Positions 8,783 through 13,690 of a stretch of DNA of 13,690 bases are shown one piece after another. The notes beneath the pieces were generated by a model that was not told the DNA's origin, ran no database searches, and saw only the letters and a list, made by a program, of their open reading frames with translations. The stretch lies in the NCBI RefSeq assembly GCF_000499385.1, contig NW_013651757.1:4221-17910 (forward strand), read 5' to 3'. Both the position numbers and the translations under genes were made by a program. This DNA comes from Eimeria necatrix. Lineage: Eukaryota; Apicomplexa; Conoidasida; Eucoccidiorida; Eimeriidae. The stretch's first letter is position 1. Every line of letters begins with the position of its first letter.

Positions 8783-9274
8783 AATTATACCTAACTGATT
8801 CCAATTAATTAATTAGTTAATTAATTAAAATAAATGGGTGAATAAATACAGGACTATTAAAAGTATATATTTGCGAAAGTACTTGCGAAAAAACTGAAAA
8901 AGAGAAACAGATAAATGCAAGTAAGTAAAATATAAATAGAAGACCACAAAAAGATAATACAAATAAATGAAATATAAATAAATAAAATATAAATAGATAA
9001 ATACAAATGAATAAATACAAATAAAAAACTCAGTTAGACAAAGATAAAAAGACAAAACATAAATGAAAATCAAAAATAAAATCAAAAAACGCAACAAATC
9101 ATGAAAACGCATTTTTGTTTTAAAATATTTTTTGGGGCTTTAATGGACAATTGGAAAATAAATAAATGCATGCAAGTCCTTTAATGGAATTAATTCAAAA
9201 TAAAAATCAAAAAATAAAAACTCAAAAAAGTGTCAAAAATATTGGCTGATTAATTAATCAAATAAACTAACTCT

Positions 9275-9510
9275 TTATATTTCTTAATTTCTTTTTTGTC
9301 TCTTTTCATTTCTCCCTCTTTGTCTCTTTTTGTTTTTTAATTTCCCTTTTTTCTTTTTTGTTTTTCTATTTCTTTTTATTTAAATCTCTATTTGGTCCGT
9401 TTTATTTATCCCCTTGTTTGTTTCTTTTTATTTGTCTTTTTTGTTTTTCTTTTTTTATCAGTCTCTTTATCTGAGTTTATTTATTTGTCTTCTTAATTAT
9501 TTCATTTGTT
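9275..9510. repeat. Pyrimidine-rich TTTTTGTCTC repeat, inverse of the 300-712 array
   Basis: This stretch contains TTTTGTCTCTTTT, TTTTTGTTTTTTAATTTCCC and related words. These are the reverse complement of the AAAAAGGAGACAAAAAGG/GGAATTAAAAA vocabulary at 300-712, but more degenerate. It is followed by a CTG tract. Confidence 0.6.
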
Positions 9511-9578
9511 ATTTCTTTCTCTTCATCTGCTGCTCTTTATTTGCCTCAATTTATTTGCTGCTATTCATTTCCACGACA

Positions 9579-9579
<1 letters not shown>

Positions 9580-9616
<37 letters not shown>

Positions 9617-9741
9617 TGCTGCTGCTTGTGCTTCTGCTGCTGCCACTGCTGCTAATTGTGCTGCTAATTCTGCTGCTGCTGCTGCTACAGCTGTTGCTGC
9701 TGCCTCTGCTGTTGCTACTAATGCTGCTGCATCTACTCCAG

Positions 9742-9801
<60 letters not shown>
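9580..9801. repeat. CTG trinucleotide tract, interrupted
   Basis: Two clean CTG runs (about 9580-9613 and 9748-9801) flank a degenerate middle. The frames give Ala, Leu or Ser homopolymers. No conserved sequence flanks them, so there is no evidence of a gene. Confidence 0.85.
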
Positions 9802-9804
<3 letters not shown>

Positions 9805-9860
9805 GGAGAGAACAGCTCTTTGGTGCCACTTGGTACAATGGAAAAACTCAAAACTTATTT

Positions 9861-10787
9861 GGGGCCCCAAAAGAGCCTCAAGGGGCCCCTTGGGGGCCCT
9901 TTAGGGGCCCCCACACTCTGAACCCAGTCCCCTATGGGCCCCCAAGGGGCCTATGAAAATGACCCAAAAGGGTCCCTAGTGGGGCCCCTAATGGGGCCCC
10001 TAATGGGGCCCCTAATGGGGCCCCTATGGGGCCCCAGAAAGGGTCCAAATGGGCCCGCAAAAGACCCTCAAAATGCATTCAAAAGACCCTTAGAATGATC
10101 CCAAAGGGCCCCCAAAAGGCCCTCAAAAGGCCCCCAAAAGGCCCCCAAGGGGCCCCCAAGGGGCCCCCAAGGGGCCCTCAAGGGGGCCCCAATGGGCGGC
10201 CAGAAGGCGCTAACGAGGCCCCTAAGGGGGTTTAAAGAGGCCCCTTGGAGGCCCATTGGAGGCCCAGAAAGGGCCTTTAGGAAGCCCTAAAAGGGGTTTT
10301 TGATTGCCCCCAGAATGCTCTCAAAAAGGCCCAAAAGTTCTTTAAAAGAGGCCCTTAAAGGGGCCCCCAGGGGCCCCCAAGGGGCCCCTTTGTCTTTCCC
10401 TGGATGGGCCCGCTGTGAGTGCGCACAGCGCGCTGCAGCTGTGGGGCCCTTCCCTGGGGGCCCCCTAGTGGGGCCCTTTGAGCAGCAGCCCCTGGGGGCC
10501 CCCCAGGGGACCTCCAAAGCCGCCTTTTGGCCCCTCCTACGGGCCTCTTGGGGGCCCCCTGGGGCCCCCCTGGGGCCCCCCTGGGGCCCCCCTTGGGCCC
10601 CCTGGACGCGGCGGAGCAGCCCATTGGAGGCCCCTCAGAAGCCCCCGCGCGCCGGCGAAAGGGGCCCCCCTCGGTGCCCCCTGGGGGCCCCCTGGGGGCC
10701 CCCTCGGGCCCCCTGGGGGCCCCCTGGGGGCCCCGTGGGTCCCGTTGGGGCCCGTGGGGGCCCCCTAGGGGCCCCTTGGAGGTGGGT
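9861..10787. repeat. GGGGCCCC palindrome array downstream of AP-2 alpha
   Basis: The stretch is almost wholly GGGGCCCC variants spaced by AA, AAAA, CTAAT or CT. It includes a 12-bp tandem GGGGCCCCTAAT (about 9979-10030), AAAAGGCCCCC units (about 10110-10150) and GGGGCCCCCCT units (10550-10600, 10680-10760). Long open frames on both strands are Gly/Pro/Ala/Lys-rich by-products of the palindromes. Its right end abuts the AP-2 alpha stop codon, so part is probably 3' UTR. Confidence 0.85.
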
Positions 10788-12142
10788 TTAGTCGGAGCCC
10801 TCGAGGAGGTAGACGAGGAGCTCGTAGAGGCTGGCTGCGACCCTGGGGTCCTGGGCCTTGACTTCGAGTTTTGCTGCTGCAGCAGCAGCAGCAGCAGCAG
10901 CAGCAGGGCGGTGGGGGCCCCTCCAGAGCCGCACGAGGGCCCTCGAGTCCCCCTGCATGTCCCCAATTGCCGGGAACTCTCCTGCTGCCAGCAAAGAGTT
11001 CTCCGCCAGTCTGTGGCGGACCCCACACACCAGCCCCAGCTTGCCCCCCAGAGACACAATCTGCTGCAGCAGGGGGGCCCCCGCAGCAGCAACAGCAGGG
11101 GCCAGCCGCAGCGCGGTGAGTCTGCTGTGGAGGCCCCCGTCGAACCACAGCTGCAGCAGCGCAGCGGGAGACAGCCGCAGGGGCCTCATGAACTGCGAAA
11201 GAACCACGGGAAGTGCAAAGACATTTCTCTCTTCTTCTCCATTGGGAAGTCCCACTTCCAGCACGACTTCCGGGACCACCAAAAAGGGTTTTAACACGGT
11301 TATTACCACCGTTTGGATCACCCTGGGGGGCCCCCCGGCCCCGGGGGGCCCCCAGGGGGCCCCCCCACAGGGGCCCCCGGGGGGCCCCCAGGGGGGCCCC
11401 TTCCCCGGCGCACGCACTATCGGCGACACTGCGCAGTGCAGGCACTCGCTGTCGTAGTTCTGGATGCTGCTGCGCACGCAGTGGAAGCCCGTGGGGGCCC
11501 CGGGGCCCCCCGCAGGGCTGGGGGGCCCCCCGGGGGGCCCCCCGGGGGGGCCCCCGGGGGGGCCCCCCGACTCCCAAAAAGGCCCCTTTTTCGACACAAT
11601 GCTCAGCTCCACAGACGCATGCAAAGTCCGGTTCACAGGGAAACTGCTGGTCCCCACCAAACAAGAAACTCGCAAAGTTTCGTTTTCAAATAAAACCCCT
11701 TGCTGCTGCAGACACAGCAGCCGGAAGCGGTCTGCGGCTGTCTCCAGGGGCCCCGTGTACAGCTCGGGGCCCCGCCCCCACGCGGGGGGGCCCCCCGGGG
11801 GGCCCCCCAGGGGGCCCCCCGCCGGGGGGGGCCCCCCGCTGGCGTCCCACACGGAGGGGCCCTTCGGGGGGCCCCCAAAGTACCCCTCCTCCCCACACGG
11901 GGGGGGCCCCGGGGGGCCCCTCACGTACGGCGCGTCCGCAGAACGCGAACGGGGGGCCCGGGGGCCCCAGGAGAGGGCCCCCCGCGGGCTCGGGGGGCCC
12001 CTCCAGCGGGGCGGGAGGGTCTCCGTCTTCACGGGGGCCCTCAAGGAGACACTTGTACCCTCTACTGTCTCCAGGGGCCTCCCGGCCAGCGCTGGGGGCC
12101 TCCGGGGGTCATAAGGGATGCACGGCGACGCGCGGGAAGCCC
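10788..12142 (-). CDS. AP2A: AP-2 complex alpha-adaptin, hinge and C-terminal appendage (3'-terminal exon)
   Basis: The alpha subunit of the plasma-membrane clathrin adaptor; its ear domain recruits accessory proteins. In minus-strand order: a Gly/Pro-rich hinge (about 12142-11760); then FRLLCLQQQGVLFENETL with the hallmark GVLFEN at 11699-11682, opening the beta-sandwich subdomain; then the link VLKPFLVVPEVVLEVGL; then the platform with NVFALPVVLSQF and LLQLWF. The Trp at 11147-11145 lines up with the platform Trp that contacts DPF/W ligands in animal alpha-adaptin. The end (ASLYELLVYLL) matches the family's CELL-type C-terminus. Gly-Gly-Pro-Pro inserts from GGGGCCCC repeats (about 11575-11510 and 11410-11320) and an Ala tract (10907-10873) interrupt the domain in frame. 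The stop TAA is at 10790-10788. No ATG suits the start: an in-frame TGA lies at 12155-12153, and an acceptor TGGTTTCAG|GG places the exon start at 12142. A gamma or delta ear is unlikely because those lack the platform. Confidence 0.85.
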
Positions 12143-12327
12143 CTGAAACCACTCAATTAGGGTTTAGGGTTTAGGGTTTAGGGTTTAGGGTTTGCAGGGG
12201 CTTCCCAGGAGTGTCTGGCTCTAAAAGAGGCTAGCGTTTTAACACCCGACAGACCCGGAAGCGTCCCGCAAGCGCCTAGGGTTTAGGGTTTAGGGTTTAG
12301 GGTTTAGGGTTTAGGGTTTGGGCGCAC
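12143..12327 (-). other. Putative intron of AP-2 alpha containing telomere-like repeats
   Basis: On the minus strand this 185-base segment begins GTGCGCCCAAACCC, runs through two CCCTAAA arrays (about 12320-12278 and 12193-12158) separated by a unique spacer, and ends GTGGTTTCAG. The arrays carry stops in every frame. Flanking open frames are phase-compatible: the upstream exon ends after one base of a codon and the downstream exon starts with two. Perfect 12-bp arms CAGGGGCTTCCC (12195-12206) and GGGAAGCCCCTG (12134-12145) bracket the inner array and include the acceptor. Confidence 0.5.
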
Positions 12328-12481
12328 CCTTTGGAGGGTCTGTGTTGGCTGCAATGTCCACCACTGTTGTGACAACGGGGCCCCCCAGGGGGCCCCCCCT
12401 GAGGGCATTAGCAGCAGCATCATCAAAGGAGGCCCTTGCGAGTTGGGGTTCGCAGCTGTTGCAGTGGGTCTCCACGAGGAC
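12328..12481 (-). CDS. Candidate short internal exon, probably AP-2 alpha hinge
   Basis: This is 154 bases of open frame between telomere-like arrays on the minus strand. It starts after TTTGCGCGCAG and ends before GTGCGCC. It encodes VLVETHCNSCEPQLARASFD, then a short Ala stretch, Gly/Pro residues and VVTTVVDIAANTDPPK. The composition is mixed and protein-like, unlike the surrounding repeats. It starts in phase 0 and ends in phase 1, fitting both neighbours. I recognise no domain. Assignment to AP-2 alpha rests on position, strand and phase only. Confidence 0.45.
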
Positions 12482-12697
12482 CTGCGCGCAAACCCCAAAC
12501 CCTAAACCCTAAACCCTAAACCCTAAACCCTAAACCCCAAACCCTAAACCCTAGTCCCCAAGCGGGAGTTGGCGCGCGCGGCCCTTGAGCCCGCTAGGGC
12601 TTCTCCTCCGCGGGCTCGCGGGCCTTTGTTGGGGTCGCGGGGAGTCGCTGTTTCAGGGTTTAGGGTTTAGGGTTTAGGGTTTAGGGTTTAGGCGGAC
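12482..12697 (-). other. Putative intron with oppositely oriented telomere-like arrays at its ends
   Basis: On the minus strand the segment begins GTCCGCCTAAACCC and continues as a CCCTAAA array (12693-12655). It then crosses about 100 GC-rich bases and ends as a TTTAGGG array (12554-12493) followed by GCGCGCAG. The 5' and 3' arrays are complementary, so the transcript could fold with the splice sites close together. The donor GTCCGC is a poor match to GTRAGT, which lowers confidence in the exact boundary. The telomere-like arrays themselves are certain. Confidence 0.45.
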
Positions 12698-13690
12698 GGC
12701 TCTGCCTGGGGGCGGCAGCGCGGCGTGCAGCTCCTTCTCGGGATACAGAGTTGGCTTCGGAGGAGACACTGGATGTTTGTAATAAAAGCGAGCTCCTTCG
12801 TGGAGACGAACAGCACTGGAGGAGACTCGAGATCTGTCTCCGAGTTCGACGGGGGGGGCCTCATAGACGACGGCCCAGCCGTCGGTGTCTTCGAAGGGGC
12901 CCCAGGGGCCCCCGGGGCCCCCGGGGCCCCCGGGGCCCCCCCCCGCGTGGGTGGGGGTGTCCGGGGGGGAGAAGTCGGGGAGTTTGGAGCACTCGTAAAC
13001 CCTCAAAAGGAGGTAAAGGGGCTGGCTGCAGAGGTCCCCGAGGGTTTGGCGGAGACCCTCAGTGTCGATGTTCTCCAGAGTTTGCAAAGAATAATCCACC
13101 AAACTGTAGCGCAAGTGCTGCACTTCCGTGGCACTTGTCCGCAGACACAAGGCCGGCAGCAGCTCGCCCAGCGCGCGCGCCTGCATGCGCAGCCGTTCTT
13201 CCGGGCTGTCTGTACACCCCGCTGCGGTGTCTGTACACCCGGCTGCTGCGCATGCGCAGCCCGGCGGGGTGTCTGTACACCCCGTTGGGGTGTCTGTACA
13301 CCCGGCGCTGCTGAGGAGGACTTTGGCGAAGTGGGGGGCGTGTTTGGCGGCGTGTCTGTACACCCGGCGCCCGCGGGCCTCCGCCTTGCGGCTGTCTTTC
13401 CTTCCCAGTTTTGTTTTTTCCACCAAACTTATTCTGTGGATTTGATTGGCGTGGCTTTCCGTGGGGGCTGGCAGCCACTGTTCTCCGACGAAGACGAACT
13501 TGGGGGCGAAGCTGTGGGCCGGGATGACTGCTGTGTGGCGGTCTAGTTTTATTACGGGCTGGGGCCCCACAGTGCGCTCTTCCTCCACCACCACTGTGGG
13601 GGGCCCCCCGGGGGGCCCCCCGGGGGCCCCCGGGGGGGCCCCCGGGGGGGCCCCCGGGGAGGAGGTCACCACGGCCACGGCGGGGGGGGG
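12698..13690 (-). CDS. Partial uncharacterised protein; possibly the end of the AP-2 alpha trunk and hinge
   Basis: The minus frame is open from the right window edge to a possible phase-0 donor at 12698. It has mixed composition: HTAVIPAHSFAPKFVFVGEQ near the start, then HAPHFAKVLLSSAG, a GCTDTP-type repeat (13365-13207), and helical sequence with VQHLRYSLVDYSLQTLENID and LRQTLGDL. A weak resemblance runs from KVLLSSA through TEVQ..LVDY to LRQTLGDL. It recalls the end of the alpha-adaptin trunk, where LLLS, a VELQQRA-EY motif and ILATVLEEM follow each other with similar spacing. That alignment is by eye and low in identity. If it is wrong, this is an unknown gene. The Gly/Pro run at 13590-13670 comes from GGGGCCCC repeats. 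No ATG is visible; the 5' end lies outside the window. Confidence 0.4.
13207..13365. repeat. Five-copy GTGTCTGTACACCC short repeat
   Basis: Copies start at about 13206, 13227, 13269, 13290 and 13352, each a near-identical GTGTCTGTACACCC with GC-rich spacers. In the minus frame they read as GCTDT or VYRH. Single copies of the same motif family occur throughout the window, so this is a local cluster of a dispersed repeat. Confidence 0.8.

Larger units (their letters stand above)
7561..9580. other. AT-rich intergenic region without a recognisable gene
   Basis: Two kilobases of AT-rich DNA hold an ATTTAAATTT repeat (about 8145-8190), an AAAT microsatellite (8350-8376), a large AATT inverted repeat (8644-8782), AAATAAATA-type repeats (8930-9030) and a pyrimidine tract (9275-9510). 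A 12-bp inverted repeat GAATTCCACTTC/GAAGTGGAATTC sits at 7917-7928 and 8041-8052. Short open frames such as those near 8820-9110 translate to Tyr/Phe/Leu/Ile runs from repeats and are not credible genes. Confidence 0.7.

Noticed and set aside
9414..9956. 180-residue plus-strand frame starting MFVSFYLSFLFF
   Set aside because: The hydrophobic start is a translated pyrimidine repeat and the rest is poly-Ala plus Gly/Pro repeat, so it is not a signal peptide or membrane protein.
10527..12160. Overlapping plus-strand Gly/Pro-rich frames opposite AP-2 alpha
   Set aside because: GGGGCCCC palindromes keep both strands open. Only the minus strand contains GVLFEN and the platform motifs.
13207..13365. 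CRISPR-like array
   Set aside because: The five 14-base repeats have irregular 6-50 base spacers in a eukaryotic repeat-rich gene, with no cas genes; it is a local short repeat cluster.
12725..13546. 273-residue plus-strand open frame
   Set aside because: Antisense to a minus-strand frame of more natural composition that is phase-compatible with downstream exons. Kept as an alternative only; neither has a certain domain match.

Overview
This window looks like nuclear DNA of a coccidian apicomplexan, most likely an Eimeria species. Three kinds of repeat run through it: CAG/CTG tracts that become poly-Ala, poly-Gln or poly-Ser inside genes, telomere-like TTTAGGG/CCCTAAA blocks away from any telomere, and very AT-rich gene-poor stretches. 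Dispersed CAG and AAACCCT repeats with amino-acid homopolymers are known Eimeria genome traits. GGGGCCCC palindromes form a fourth repeat class. The genus is inferred from composition only.

Every gene I can support lies on the minus strand. (1) At 1-1537 is a RING plus B-box zinc-finger protein. Its main exon is 724-1537 with a strong splice donor, followed by a purine-rich intron and a possible last exon running off the left edge. (2) At 5170-6642 is a complete, apparently single-exon sphingolipid delta-4 (dihydroceramide) desaturase. It has all three histidine boxes and ends in a KKxx ER-retrieval motif. (3) At 10788-12142 is the C-terminal appendage ('ear') of the AP-2 alpha-adaptin. Two further phase-compatible open segments upstream (12328-12481 and 12698-13690) may be earlier exons of the same gene. 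They are separated by short introns made largely of telomere-like repeats.

Between genes: 1543-2381 is an interrupted telomere-like array; 2459-2765 an interrupted AGC tract; 2766-4120 AT-rich DNA with a 13-bp tandem repeat; 4121-5169 GGGGCCCC and CTG/CAG blocks; 6643-7560 the CTG-rich upstream flank of the desaturase; 7561-9580 AT-rich DNA with a 42-bp inverted repeat; 9580-10787 CTG and GGGGCCCC repeats. No rRNA, tRNA, transposase, CRISPR array or bacterial-type gene was seen.

The three genes do not form a pathway: one is a putative ubiquitin-ligase-type zinc-finger protein, one makes ceramide in the ER, and one is a membrane-traffic adaptor. The most interesting signal is the pair of putative introns at 12143-12327 and 12482-12697. 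They begin almost identically (GTSCGCCYAAACCC). One is bounded by oppositely oriented telomere-like arrays that could fold together; the other has a 12-bp inverted repeat that includes its acceptor. This may be a telomere-repeat-based intron family, but it rests on exon calls made by eye.
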